Below the pieces are notes generated by a model, which had not been told where the DNA came from, did no database searches, and worked only from the letters and a program-made list of their open reading frames with translations. A stretch of DNA of 64,000 nucleotides from UBA6952 sp045562575 (GTDB lineage Bacteria; Chloroflexota; Dehalococcoidia; Lucifugimonadales; UBA6952): the NCBI GenBank assembly GCA_045562575.1, contig JBJKVQ010000019.1:1-64000 (forward strand), given 5' to 3'. Both the position numbers and the translations under genes were made by a program. Of this stretch, positions 16,521-25,519 are shown piece after piece. The stretch's first letter is position 1, and each line of letters begins with the position of its first letter.

Positions 16521-17407
16521 ATTTTAATCATTTTATAATCTTAGCTATAAAAGGTGTGGCAATGGGTGCTGCTGACTTAATACCAGGAATATCTGGCGGC
16601 ACAGTTGCATTGATTACTGGCATTTACGAAAATCTAATAAAATCCTTAAACAAAATAATTTCTTCTAAAAGAAAAATAACTAATTTGCCACATATACTAA
16701 AAAGTTCAGAATTTACATTTTTATTAAATTTATTCTTAGGAATTATTTGTGGTGTTTTAGCATTTTCAAGATTAATTGAATTTTTATTTAACACCTATGA
16801 AATACTAACATGGTCATTCATTTCTGGTCTTATAATTTCAGCGATTATCTTACTCATATGGCGAATCAAATCATGGAATATCAATAACGTTTTATTTATC
16901 TTTTTAGGTATAATCCTTGGACAGATTGTTGTATCTGTACCAAACTTAGATACGACACATAATATCTATATAATTTTCTTATCAGGATTTTTTGCTATAT
17001 CGGCAATGTTATTACCTGGCATTTCAGGAAGTTATATATTGGTACTACTAGGACAATATGCATATATTATTACTTCACTCAATAACTTTAATCTAAGCGT
17101 AATTTCAACATTTATATTAGGAGCAGTTTTAGGATTAATTGTTTTCACAAAAATAGTATCTGCTGTTATGAAGCGCTGGAATAAAAACACCATTATATTG
17201 ATGACTGGGTTAATTATTGGAAGTTTAACAAAACTTTGGCCTTGGAAAAATAATAATAATGAAAATATTTCACCCATGACCTGGGAAAATAGTACTAATA
17301 ATGATCCACAACTGTATGCAGCAATTATCTTTTTTATATCTGCAGTTTTATTGGGATTATTAATATCATATTTATCATTAAAACTATCTCCGAAAGTATT
17401 TAGATAA
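16517..17407 (+). CDS. DUF368 family membrane protein (PopT-type polyprenyl-phosphate transporter)
   Basis: 296 residues with about eight hydrophobic segments. The DUF368 signature appears twice in inverted-repeat fashion: GAADLIPGISGGTVALITG near residue 16-35 and AMLLPGISGSYILVLLG in the second half. DUF368 proteins were recently shown in other bacteria to help recycle undecaprenyl phosphate across the membrane (PopT), and I take that role by family membership. The start overlaps the CoA-transferase stop by four bases. Genetic coupling to CoA-transferases has no obvious metabolic logic and may simply reflect a compact genome. Confidence 0.85.
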   Translation: MNFNHFIILAIKGVAMGAADLIPGISGGTVALITGIYENLIKSLNKIISSKRKITNLPHILKSSEFTFLLNLFLGIICGVLAFSRLIEFLFNTYEILTWSFISGLIISAIILLIWRIKSWNINNVLFIFLGIILGQIVVSVPNLDTTHNIYIIFLSGFFAISAMLLPGISGSYILVLLGQYAYIITSLNNFNLSVISTFILGAVLGLIVFTKIVSAVMKRWNKNTIILMTGLIIGSLTKLWPWKNNNNENISPMTWENSTNNDPQLYAAIIFFISAVLLGLLISYLSLKLSPKVFR

Positions 17408-17409
17408 AT

Positions 17410-18693
17410 ATGCAGCGATTATATGAATTTTTAAACTGGAAACCAAATACATCATATTATTATGGATGGGTTGTTGTTGGTCTAACACTTCCTGCCACAT
17501 TTTGTGCAACAGGATTAGCACAAATAGCTATAGCAGGTGCACAAGATTACATATATGAAGATATGGGATGGTCAAGAAGCAGTATTGCTTTTGCAGCGTC
17601 TGCAGGTACTTGGATTGCAGGGCTATTAGCACCATTTATCGGTAGAATTACTGATAAATATGGAGCTCGTTACCTTATGGTTTTTGGTCTGTTAGTCGCA
17701 GCATGTTCATTTTTTATTATATCTTTTTCGCATAATATCGTAATGTTCTATTCGGCTTATATAACCGGTCGTGCTATAAGTGGTCCAATATTGATTAATC
17801 TAACTCCTCGAACAATTGTAGTTAACTTTTTCCGGAAAAAACGTAATATAATTCTTTCTACAACATCAACTTTTAGACCGATAAGTGGTTCAATTATAAT
17901 TCTCATGTTTGCTGCTTTTGCTAGTATTAATGTTGATTGGCGAGAAACCTATATGGTTTTGGGAATTCTAACACTTATTATTTTTCCTTTTATATTGATT
18001 TTCCTTAGAAATAAACCTGAAGACATTGGATTGTTGCCTGATGGTATTTTGTTGGAACCCAAAGAAGAATCTTCCCACTCCAATCTACTTGTAGAAGATG
18101 AAAAAAGTTTTACTCTGAAACAGGCTACATCAACGAAAACACTGTGGATAGTTACTGCGGCAATGTCTCTGGGTTTAACAGGTCAATCGAGTATTATGTT
18201 TAGCTTAGTACCATTTTTTGTTGAATCCGGTATATCACAAACAAATGCTGCAGTAATTTTGAGTATTGGATCATTTTTAGCCTTAGGAAATATAGGTTGG
18301 GGATATATATCAACTTATATAGGTTCTAAAAACAGTTTTATCATATCTTTGATTATTGGAACTTGCATTACCTACTATTTACTTTCAGTAAATACTTTAC
18401 CAGAAGCTTATATTTTTATTTTTATATGGGGACTAACTGCAAACTCTGCTGTCAATATGGGACAAATGATAATAGCTGAATATTTTGGAAGAAAATGGTA
18501 TGGCTCTATTTTAGGAGTAGTAGCGCCTATATCTACTGTTTGTCTGGGTATGGGCCCGTTTTTAGGGGCATCTATACGTGATTTGAGTAGTAGTTACAAC
18601 CCATTAATTTATACAGTAATCGGAATAAATATTACAGCACTTGTGTTGTTGTTTACAGTAAGAAAACCTGAATACGAAGAATCAACCGAATAG
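17410..18693 (+). CDS. MFS transporter (oxalate/formate-antiporter-like)
   Basis: 427 residues with about twelve membrane segments in two halves joined by a charged loop around residues 205-235 (LLEPKEESSHSN). The N-terminal YYYGWVVVGLTL start, the GRITDKYGARYLMVFG motif between helices 2 and 3 and the GYISTYIGSKN counterpart in the second half resemble the monocarboxylate/oxalate-formate group. Placement two bases after DUF368 and behind two CoA-transferases suggests uptake of an organic acid that those enzymes activate. That link is inference. It ends one base before the converging dapF stop. Confidence 0.8.
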   Translation: MQRLYEFLNWKPNTSYYYGWVVVGLTLPATFCATGLAQIAIAGAQDYIYEDMGWSRSSIAFAASAGTWIAGLLAPFIGRITDKYGARYLMVFGLLVAACSFFIISFSHNIVMFYSAYITGRAISGPILINLTPRTIVVNFFRKKRNIILSTTSTFRPISGSIIILMFAAFASINVDWRETYMVLGILTLIIFPFILIFLRNKPEDIGLLPDGILLEPKEESSHSNLLVEDEKSFTLKQATSTKTLWIVTAAMSLGLTGQSSIMFSLVPFFVESGISQTNAAVILSIGSFLALGNIGWGYISTYIGSKNSFIISLIIGTCITYYLLSVNTLPEAYIFIFIWGLTANSAVNMGQMIIAEYFGRKWYGSILGVVAPISTVCLGMGPFLGASIRDLSSSYNPLIYTVIGINITALVLLFTVRKPEYEESTE

Positions 18694-18694
18694 A

Positions 18695-19558
18695 CTAGGT
18701 ATTTACTTCCAAAAATGAATCAAAAACCAGTTCTGCTGGTCCTTCCATAAATACTGATTGTCCAGTACCTTCCCAATTCATTATTAATTTTCCACCAGGC
18801 ATATAAAGATCAATATTATCATTAGTATATCCTTGGTCCCTAGATACTGCCTGTATTGCACAAGCACCGGTACCACATGCAAGAGTTAATCCTGCGCCCC
18901 GTTCCCACGACCTTGCTTTTATATTTGACTCATCTACTATATTTACTATATGAAAATTCACACGTTCTGGAAAAAGATCTAAGTTTTCAACTATCGGACC
19001 TATTGTATCTAAAGGGAAATTATCAACATCATCCTCAATAAATGCGACAGCATGCGGGTTGCCCATAGATACGCAAGAAATTTTTATTTCCTGATTATTT
19101 ATAGAAATTTTATGATCAATAATTTTAGGAACACTTAATAATGCAGATGAAACAGGTAGTTTGTCTGGTGAAAAAACTGGTTCCCCCATTGATACTTTGA
19201 CGGTGTCGATCAATCCATCGGATTTCTTATGCGGATATACTGTTAATACGCCCGCAAGAGTTTCAATCAATAATTGTTCGTGTTTAAATTGAATTATTTC
19301 ATTTTCAATTACATATTTTGTAAAACAACGAATACCATTACCACACATTTGTGCTTCAGAGCCATCTGGATTATACATACTCATTTTAACTGGTGCTATT
19401 TCAGATGTTTTTACAACTAATAACCCATCAGCACCAACACTAAATTTTCTTTCGCAGTATTTCAAAGCTATTTTTGACCAATTCAAGTCTAAATTACGAC
19501 CATCAACAACAATATAATCATTGCCACAACCGTGCATTTTACTGAAAGATAAGTTCAT
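18695..19558 (-). CDS. dapF: Diaminopimelate epimerase
   Basis: 287 residues. DapF interconverts LL- and meso-diaminopimelate for lysine and peptidoglycan. Both active-site cysteines are present: MCGNGIRCF in the N-terminal half and LACGTGACAIQAV in the C-terminal half. MHGCGNDYIVVDG at the N-terminus and MGNPHAVAF in the middle complete the family pattern. It works downstream of the DapL-like enzyme at 1439-2608. The gene follows the CoA-binding protein gene with 2 nt between them and is probably co-transcribed with it. Confidence 0.96.
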   Translation of the reverse strand: MNLSFSKMHGCGNDYIVVDGRNLDLNWSKIALKYCERKFSVGADGLLVVKTSEIAPVKMSMYNPDGSEAQMCGNGIRCFTKYVIENEIIQFKHEQLLIETLAGVLTVYPHKKSDGLIDTVKVSMGEPVFSPDKLPVSSALLSVPKIIDHKISINNQEIKISCVSMGNPHAVAFIEDDVDNFPLDTIGPIVENLDLFPERVNFHIVNIVDESNIKARSWERGAGLTLACGTGACAIQAVSRDQGYTNDNIDLYMPGGKLIMNWEGTGQSVFMEGPAELVFDSFLEVNT

Positions 19559-19560
19559 TT

Positions 19561-19977
19561 TTATTTATCCTTTTTTAAACCATCTGGGAAATGATCATTT
19601 ATGGCGCAATGAATACATCTGTTTGAAATAACGTCAATATTATTAGCAAGGAGTTTTGAAGCAGATTCTTCATGTTCTACCCCTTCTTGCATCCATACTG
19701 CTGAAGCTTTTTTCCTTATAGCAGCTTCTGTAATTTCAGGTACTGCATCAGATCTTCGAAATACACTCACAATGTCAATTTTTTGGGTAATACTATCAAG
19801 ATCAGGTACGCACGGTATCCCATGAACACTTTCTTCCATTGGATTGACAGGGATAATAGTATAACCACAATTTATCAAAAAATTCGGAGCTATATTACCT
19901 GGGCGTTTCTCTTTGGAAGTTGCACCTACTACTGCTATAATTTGACTTTGCTCTAAAATCTCTTTTTCACTCCGCAT
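19561..19977 (-). CDS. CoA-binding domain protein (YccU-like)
   Basis: 138 residues, a single Rossmann-like CoA_binding_2 domain. Characteristic stretches are IAVVGATSKEKRPGNIAPNF near residue 14, the YTIIPVNP strand, VDIVSVFRRSDAVPEI and SAVWMQEGVEHEE. It resembles the N-terminal CoA-binding part of succinyl-CoA synthetase alpha and ADP-forming acyl-CoA synthetases without their catalytic domains. A sensor or carrier role is usually assumed; none is proven. The mRNA leader can form a hairpin that hides the ribosome site (see the 19983-20027 feature). Confidence 0.8.
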   Translation of the reverse strand: MRSEKEILEQSQIIAVVGATSKEKRPGNIAPNFLINCGYTIIPVNPMEESVHGIPCVPDLDSITQKIDIVSVFRRSDAVPEITEAAIRKKASAVWMQEGVEHEESASKLLANNIDVISNRCIHCAINDHFPDGLKKDK

Positions 19978-19982
19978 AATAC

Positions 19983-20037
19983 CCCCCTCAAAACAATAAT
20001 TTACACTAAATTTAACTGTTTTGGAGGCATTATACCA
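19983..20037 (-). promoter_or_regulatory. Extended -10 promoter plus SD-masking leader hairpin upstream of the CoA-binding gene
   Basis: On the minus strand TGGTATAAT (20037-20029) is an extended -10. The leader then carries CCTCCAAAACA (20027-20017), which is complementary, with one bulge, to TGTTTTGAGG plus the following G run (19995-19983). The G run is the ribosome site of the ATG at 19977, so folding would mask it. This could give translational control, or it could be a chance pairing. Confidence 0.45.
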
Positions 20038-20099
20038 TCAAAAGAAAAATAAATAAAAATCATCATATAATTGTATTTATTTTGCAACTATTTTTCTGT

Positions 20100-21050
20100 T
20101 TAATTATGTAATTTAAAAGCTTCTAATAAACTCTTAATTTGTTTTTGGTAACTATACATGGATTCAGTTATATCAAACCAATGAATTCTAGTATCAGAAA
20201 TACGAAACCAGTTATATTGGCTTCTGATAAATCGGTGAGTATTAATTTTGATTTTGTCAGTTGCATCTTCAATAGAAACTTCGTCATTAAGGTAATTGTA
20301 TATTTCATCGTAACCTAGACTACTCATAGAAGGATAAGTTAAATCAATATTACTATTTTTTAAAAACCTGACTTCTTCAATCCAGCCCTGATTTAACATT
20401 TGATCTATTCTGGTATCTACATCTTTATACAAAATTGTACGATCTTTTGTTAAACCAATAATAAAAGGATCATATAGAGCGGGATCTTTACTACGCAATT
20501 CTGACCATTTTTTATTGCCGGTAATCCCTACTTCTAAAGCTCGTATTACTCGCCTAATATTTCTCGAATCAATAATTTTAGTTGCTTCAACGTCTATAGA
20601 TTTAAGTTCCTCGAAAAGATGTTCTGCTCCATATTCATTCGCAATTTGTTCAAATTTTTTTCGAAGTTCTGGATTAGGAGGTACAGACGGTATGGTCCAG
20701 TTTTCAATTAAACTCCAAAAATATTGACCGGTTCCTCCCACAAGTAAAGGTGTTTTCCCTCTTGAAATAATATCTGCAATAGATGTTTTTGCTGATTGAA
20801 GAAAATCTGTGATACTAAAATCATCATTGGGATCAATAATGTTTATAAGGTGATGTGGTACAGTTTTTAATAGATTTAGATTTGGTTTTGCAGTACCTAT
20901 ATCCATTTTTCGGTAAATCTGCCTACTATCAATACTAACTATTTCGCTATCTATATAACGTACAATCTGTTCACTTAGATCGGTTTTCCCAACTCCAGTT
21001 GGTCCAACAATAGCAATTAACTTAGGTAATATTCCACCATTCGATTCCAT
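20100..21050 (-). CDS. miaA: tRNA dimethylallyltransferase MiaA
   Basis: About 316 residues, normal for MiaA, which adds a dimethylallyl group to A37 of tRNAs reading UNN codons. Visible motifs are the P-loop AIVGPTGVGKTDLSEQ, SIDSRQIYRKMDIGTAKP, PHHLINIIDPND, LLVGGTGQYFWSLIE and NIRRVIRALEV. The frame also allows a TTG two codons upstream (21056); ATG 21050 has AGG at suitable spacing and is preferred. It is the last gene of the glycolytic operon pgk-gpmA-tpiA and follows tpiA closely. Confidence 0.95.
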   Translation of the reverse strand: MESNGGILPKLIAIVGPTGVGKTDLSEQIVRYIDSEIVSIDSRQIYRKMDIGTAKPNLNLLKTVPHHLINIIDPNDDFSITDFLQSAKTSIADIISRGKTPLLVGGTGQYFWSLIENWTIPSVPPNPELRKKFEQIANEYGAEHLFEELKSIDVEATKIIDSRNIRRVIRALEVGITGNKKWSELRSKDPALYDPFIIGLTKDRTILYKDVDTRIDQMLNQGWIEEVRFLKNSNIDLTYPSMSSLGYDEIYNYLNDEVSIEDATDKIKINTHRFIRSQYNWFRISDTRIHWFDITESMYSYQKQIKSLLEAFKLHN

Positions 21051-21064
21051 ATACAACCTAAAAG

Positions 21065-21817
21065 CTACAAAGTATCAATTGTTTGAATAATAGAAAGAAA
21101 TTGTTCCGAATTTAAACTTGCTGACCCAATTAGCGCTCCATCAATACAATCCTGCTCTAGAAAATCTTTAATATTTTCTTCACTTACGCTACCACCATAA
21201 AGAATTGGAGTGGTGATATCTTCGCTAGATTTGCCAAAGTAATCCATTAATAATTTTTTAATTTTATTACAAACATCATTTGCCTGATCTGGAGAAGCCG
21301 AGATTCCAGTGCCAATAGCCCACAAAGGTTCATATGCTATAACGAAATTATCGTATTTATTTATACCCATCAGTGATGATTCCAGCATTTCCTTCAATAT
21401 TAAATCTAATTTCCCTTCATTTCGTTGATCAATATTTTCACCAATACATATAATTGGAATTAATTTACTGTCTAAAGCTTTTAAAATTTTCATATTAACA
21501 ATGCTACTTGTCTCTCCATACATCATTCTTCTTTCTGAGTGCCCAAGAATAACATACTCGCAATGAGGTGCTATCATTTCTGCAGAAATTTCACCAGTAT
21601 AAGCACCAGGAAGCTCGTGAGACAAATTTTGAGAACCAAGACTAATAGGAGAATTCTGTAATACTTCTGCAGCTGAAACTATAGAAGTAAATGGTGGACA
21701 AATAACAACCTTAACATTTGAAGGTTGTTGAATACCATTATTAATCTCAGTGATTAATTCGAGAGATTCCTGATTAGTTTTATTCATTTTCCAATTAGCA
21801 ACAATTAAATAAGACAA
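21065..21817 (-). CDS. tpiA: Triosephosphate isomerase, TTG start
   Basis: 250 residues. TpiA interconverts dihydroxyacetone phosphate and glyceraldehyde 3-phosphate. All landmarks are present: VANWKMNKT with Asn and Lys near the N-terminus, GHSERRMMYGE with the catalytic His, AYEPLWAIGTG with the catalytic Glu, LYGGSVSEENI and GALIGSASL. The start codon is TTG at 21817-21815, fixed by the family N-terminus and by GGAGG seven bases upstream. That ribosome site forms the loop of a perfect 7-bp hairpin. The gene lies between gpmA and miaA. Confidence 0.96.
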   Translation of the reverse strand: MSYLIVANWKMNKTNQESLELITEINNGIQQPSNVKVVICPPFTSIVSAAEVLQNSPISLGSQNLSHELPGAYTGEISAEMIAPHCEYVILGHSERRMMYGETSSIVNMKILKALDSKLIPIICIGENIDQRNEGKLDLILKEMLESSLMGINKYDNFVIAYEPLWAIGTGISASPDQANDVCNKIKKLLMDYFGKSSEDITTPILYGGSVSEENIKDFLEQDCIDGALIGSASLNSEQFLSIIQTIDTL

Positions 21818-21836
21818 ACCAGAACCTCCTTCTGGT
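21818..21836 (-). promoter_or_regulatory. Hairpin presenting the tpiA Shine-Dalgarno in its loop
   Basis: On the minus strand ACCAGAA (21836-21830) and TTCTGGT (21824-21818) pair perfectly around the loop GGAGG (21829-21825), which is the tpiA ribosome site. The stem ends directly before the TTG start and begins just after the gpmA stop. It could display or restrict the site and so tune TpiA against its upstream partners. Confidence 0.6.
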
Positions 21837-21838
21837 AT

Positions 21839-22576
21839 TTAATTCTTTTTCTTTGCCTGATTAGCGACAGCATTAGTCCTATTTGCGATGTCTTCAGGAT
21901 CACCAAGATAGTAATGATTAATTGGTCTTAAATCATTATCAAATTCATAAATCAGTGGTATTCCAGTTGGTATATTAAACTCATTAATTTCATCATCTGA
22001 CATATTATCTAGAAATTTAACCAAAGCTCTACAACTATTCCCATGAGCTACCAACAAAACATTTTTTCCTGTTTCTAAATCTTTCTTTATTGATTCTTGC
22101 CAGACAGGAATAACTCTTTCTAAGGTATCTTTCAATGACTCCGTACGTGGTATATTTAATCCTTTATACCGCCTATCAGATTCGAAACTTCGTGGATCAT
22201 CAGGCAATAATTCATCAGGTCTAACGGTATAACTTCTACGCCACATCTGAACTTGTTCTATGCCGTATTTCTCAGCTGTTTCAACTTTATTTAAACCAAT
22301 TAAATTCCCATAATGACGTTCGTTTAATCTCCAGGATCTGTTAACGGGTATCCACATTAAGTCCATATCATCCATAATAACCCACAATGTCCTTATAGCT
22401 CTTTTTAATACTGAAGTATAAGCAACATCAAACTGTATACCACTTGCCAATAATTCAGTTGCAGCTAACTTAGCTTCAGATACACCTTCATCACTTAGAT
22501 CAATATCAATCCAACCTGTGAACCGATTTTCAAGATTCCATTTACTTTGACCATGTCTCACAATTGCTAAAGGCAA
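21839..22576 (-). CDS. gpmA: 2,3-bisphosphoglycerate-dependent phosphoglycerate mutase
   Basis: 245 residues of the histidine phosphatase superfamily, catalysing 3-phosphoglycerate to 2-phosphoglycerate through a phosphohistidine. The RHGQSKWNLENRFTGW segment starts at about residue 7, followed by LKRAIRTLW, the NERHYGNLIGLNK loop characteristic of the cofactor-dependent enzyme, and LLVAHGNSCRALVKF with the second His. The length fits dPGM and not the short phosphatase paralogues. It lies between pgk and tpiA in the same operon. Confidence 0.94.
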   Translation of the reverse strand: MPLAIVRHGQSKWNLENRFTGWIDIDLSDEGVSEAKLAATELLASGIQFDVAYTSVLKRAIRTLWVIMDDMDLMWIPVNRSWRLNERHYGNLIGLNKVETAEKYGIEQVQMWRRSYTVRPDELLPDDPRSFESDRRYKGLNIPRTESLKDTLERVIPVWQESIKKDLETGKNVLLVAHGNSCRALVKFLDNMSDDEINEFNIPTGIPLIYEFDNDLRPINHYYLGDPEDIANRTNAVANQAKKKN

Positions 22577-22599
22577 AATTATCTCCTAACACGAATAAT

Positions 22600-23802
22600 C
22601 TATAAATCTAATATATCTATTTCTGGTATCTTAGATACTCCAATGAGATCTTTACCTTCTAGAAATTCCAGGGAAGCACCACCACCCGTAGAAATATGGG
22701 TCACTGCATTTACCAACCCCAATTTATTAATTGCTTCTGCAGTAGAACCTCCACCAACTATACTTGTAACATTTTTTATATTTGCAATAGCTTCTGCGAG
22801 GCCTCTTGTACCATTGGAAAATTGTTCAAATTCAAAAACACCCATAGGTCCATTCCAAACTATTGTTTTACAATCATTTAACTTAGAAACAAATAGCTTT
22901 AAGGTTTCAGGCCCAATATCCATTACAAAACCTTTATCTTTTAATTCGGTTAAGGGCATTATTCTATAATTACTCTCAACACTAAAAGTATCTGCAACAA
23001 CTACATCATTAGGCAATACTACTTCAGTATTACTTTCTTTTGCTAATTGCAAAATAGACTTAGCAACATTTACGCTGTCCTCATCTATTGCACCCTCTCC
23101 GACAGAATATCCTAAAGCCGAAAAGAATATCATTGACATACCGCCACCTACTACAAGTAAGTCTAATTTCTCAAACATATTTTGTAATAAATTTATTTTA
23201 TCAACAATTTTTGCTCCGCCCATAATTGCAGCCATAGGTCTCGCAGGATCATCTAAAGCTGCACTTAAGTTTCGTAATTCTTTTTCCATTTGAAATCCTG
23301 CATAACTAGGAAGAAAGTCAGCTATTCCACTTATTGAGGCATGATCTCGGTGTGAAGTACTAAATGCATCATTAACATAAATATCAGCTAATGATGCAAG
23401 AGCTCTACAAAAAGCTATTTCATTTGCTTCTTCCGCTCCATGGAATCGGACATTTTCTAAAACCATGACATCTCTGGGAGACATCTCATTAGCAGCCTCA
23501 CGAACCATGTCTCCAATTGTTTCGCGAACATATATTGTTTCTTGTCCTAATAATGCATTTAATCGTTTTGCTACTGGGGACATACGCATATCTTTAACAA
23601 TTTTTCCTTTTGGTCTATCAAAATGTGAACAAAGGATTATTTTGCAATTGTTTTGTTGTAAATAACGAATTGTAGGAAGTGAGGCAAAAATACGTGTATC
23701 GTCTGATATCTGACCAGTAAAGGGGTCTAGTGGAACATTAAAGTCAACTCTCACTAAGACAGTTTTTTCATAACAATCGGCATCTCTAATAGTACGTTTC
23801 AT
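22600..23802 (-). CDS. pgk: Phosphoglycerate kinase
   Basis: 400 residues. PGK converts 1,3-bisphosphoglycerate plus ADP into 3-phosphoglycerate plus ATP. Motifs are TVLVRVDFNVPLD, ILCSHFDRPKGK, LLENVRF-like VMLENVRFHGAEE, YVNDAFSTSHRDHAS, MGGAKIVDKINLL, and GNTIVWNGPMGVFE-like and GGGSTAEA segments near the C-terminus. The order pgk-gpmA-tpiA groups three consecutive lower-glycolysis steps; gapA and eno are not in the window. It is followed by gpmA after 23 nt. Confidence 0.97.
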   Translation of the reverse strand: MKRTIRDADCYEKTVLVRVDFNVPLDPFTGQISDDTRIFASLPTIRYLQQNNCKIILCSHFDRPKGKIVKDMRMSPVAKRLNALLGQETIYVRETIGDMVREAANEMSPRDVMVLENVRFHGAEEANEIAFCRALASLADIYVNDAFSTSHRDHASISGIADFLPSYAGFQMEKELRNLSAALDDPARPMAAIMGGAKIVDKINLLQNMFEKLDLLVVGGGMSMIFFSALGYSVGEGAIDEDSVNVAKSILQLAKESNTEVVLPNDVVVADTFSVESNYRIMPLTELKDKGFVMDIGPETLKLFVSKLNDCKTIVWNGPMGVFEFEQFSNGTRGLAEAIANIKNVTSIVGGGSTAEAINKLGLVNAVTHISTGGGASLEFLEGKDLIGVSKIPEIDILDL

Positions 23803-23825
23803 TAGCTATTCCTCGTAACAACTTT

Positions 23826-24848
23826 CTATTGCTGATCAAGACATATATATTTTATAAAAGCTAGTAAATCACTTTCAACACTTAAACTTAAATCAAGTTG
23901 CGAAAATTCATCAATAATTAGATCGAAATATTCATTAATGTATTTTTGAGATTTGTTTTGAATATCTAATGAGGATAATAAATCAGTAATTTTTTGTGCT
24001 TCTTCTTCAGTAACAACGCGTTGATAAAATAGATTTGCTAATTCGCGCTTTTGACTTACGCTTGATTCAGAAAATGCCAATACAATAGGAAAAGTTTTTT
24101 TCTTATTTAATAAATCCAAGCTATTTTGATCTACTGTATTAGACGTAGGCCATATTGAATTGATATCAGATTGGATCTGACTAGCATATGCAATATTTTG
24201 AGCTAATGAATTAATTAAAGAACTATTTTTTTCTAAAATACCTGTACCGGTTAATGCTAATTGAAACGCACATTCAAACAAAGAAGCAATTTTCTTTCCC
24301 ACCATATTGAAATAATCATTTACGAAAAAATCTATTCGTTCCAGTGAGGCTAAGTCTTCGTGAATACCTTCGCACAAAAGCAAGCTGGAATTTTCTAAAA
24401 ATTTCAATCGTTCATAAAGACTTTCTTTAGAAGATGACTTTGTAGAATTCACAAGTGCAAGCCTTGCCATGGCATGTAAACCATCTCCAACATTGATAGC
24501 TTGTGCGGGACCATGTAATGCCCACAAAGTAGATCGGTTATTTCGAAACTGGACACCTTCGGCTATATCTATATGAACTTCTGTAAACTGTTTTAACAAC
24601 TCTAATGAAACCGAGTTAGAAATATCATATTCTTCAGAATTATTAACTGCTTCTGAAATCAATAAAGATAAAATACCTAATTTCCATATGTGATTATTTT
24701 GTGTATCAAGTGTAATTTCTCCTAGTTCGTCTCTTAATCCTACCTGATACTCCATTATTCGATATATAGATGCTTCTCTTTCAGAAAAAATATTCTGCAT
24801 AGATTTTGTAATTGATAGATTATGTCTGTATATATTATCAGTAATCAT
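23826..24848 (-). CDS. Polyprenyl synthetase family protein with degenerate aspartate motifs
   Basis: 340 residues. The all-helical isoprenoid-synthase fold is suggested by VHIDIAEGVQFRNNRSTLWA at about 91-110, the following HGPAQAINVGDGLHAMA and the LNKKKTFPIVLAFSE stretch at about 247. In active trans-prenyltransferases the first segment is DDxxD and the second, before KKKT, is DDxxD too. Here they read IDIAE (93-97) and SDINS (227-231), so most Mg-binding Asp residues are missing. It may be a non-catalytic subunit, a hydrolase/cyclase-like relative, or a divergent enzyme. It lies between sua5 and pgk on one transcript. Confidence 0.65.
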   Translation of the reverse strand: MITDNIYRHNLSITKSMQNIFSEREASIYRIMEYQVGLRDELGEITLDTQNNHIWKLGILSLLISEAVNNSEEYDISNSVSLELLKQFTEVHIDIAEGVQFRNNRSTLWALHGPAQAINVGDGLHAMARLALVNSTKSSSKESLYERLKFLENSSLLLCEGIHEDLASLERIDFFVNDYFNMVGKKIASLFECAFQLALTGTGILEKNSSLINSLAQNIAYASQIQSDINSIWPTSNTVDQNSLDLLNKKKTFPIVLAFSESSVSQKRELANLFYQRVVTEEEAQKITDLLSSLDIQNKSQKYINEYFDLIIDEFSQLDLSLSVESDLLAFIKYICLDQQ

Positions 24849-24865
24849 ATTTTCTCTTCACTAGT

Positions 24866-25474
24866 CTAATAAGATTTATTATATACTTTTTCAATAGTTG
24901 CAAATGGTATTGCACCCTGTCGTAGTAAATTTAATTTGTTGTTGGTGAATTCCACTATTGTGGAAGGTTTACCTTGAGTGATATTTTCTGCCGAAGGAAA
25001 TATAAAATCTACCAGTCCATCAAAATTCTTATGTGCTTCATTATAGTTACTAACAGGTTCCTTTCCAGAAAAATTAGCACTTGTACCCGTGATAGGTCTG
25101 CCAAGTCGAGCAGCTATACGGCGAGGTACATCATGATTAGGAATTCTTAGTGCTACTCCAGAATGACCGCCAGAAACAAATTCAGATATTAAATCATTCT
25201 TTGGCATTATTATTGTTAAAGCTCCCGGCCAAAAGTGCTCGCACAAATTTATAATGTCATCTGGCGGTGTATCTGTAACTAATTCTAACTGATCAACATC
25301 AGCTAATAAAAGTGGTATTCCTGCATTTTCTGAACGAGATTTTAAATTTATTAATTTTTGTAATGCTAAGTCGTTAGTGTAATCTACAGATAAGCCAAAT
25401 TGTGTGTCAGTGGGTAAGCAAACAATACCACCAGATTCAATTACATTAACTGCATGTTCAATCTTATCGTCCAT
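24866..25474 (-). CDS. L-threonylcarbamoyladenylate synthase (Sua5/YrdC/YciO family)
   Basis: 202 residues, the size of YrdC/TsaC-type proteins, which make threonylcarbamoyl-AMP for the t6A37 modification of ANN-decoding tRNAs. The core reads GGIVCLPTDTQFGLSVD near residue 15, KSRSENAGIPLLLAD, FWPGALTIIMP, VALRIPNHDVPR and ITGTSANFSGKEPVSN. It lacks the extra C-terminal domain of Sua5. With miaA in the same operon, two position-37 tRNA modification genes flank the glycolytic genes. It is the first gene of the minus-strand unit. Confidence 0.88.
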   Translation of the reverse strand: MDDKIEHAVNVIESGGIVCLPTDTQFGLSVDYTNDLALQKLINLKSRSENAGIPLLLADVDQLELVTDTPPDDIINLCEHFWPGALTIIMPKNDLISEFVSGGHSGVALRIPNHDVPRRIAARLGRPITGTSANFSGKEPVSNYNEAHKNFDGLVDFIFPSAENITQGKPSTIVEFTNNKLNLLRQGAIPFATIEKVYNKSY

Positions 25475-25519
25475 CTAAATATCCTGTTTTCACATTAAGA
25501 ATTAATATAAATTTAGTGC

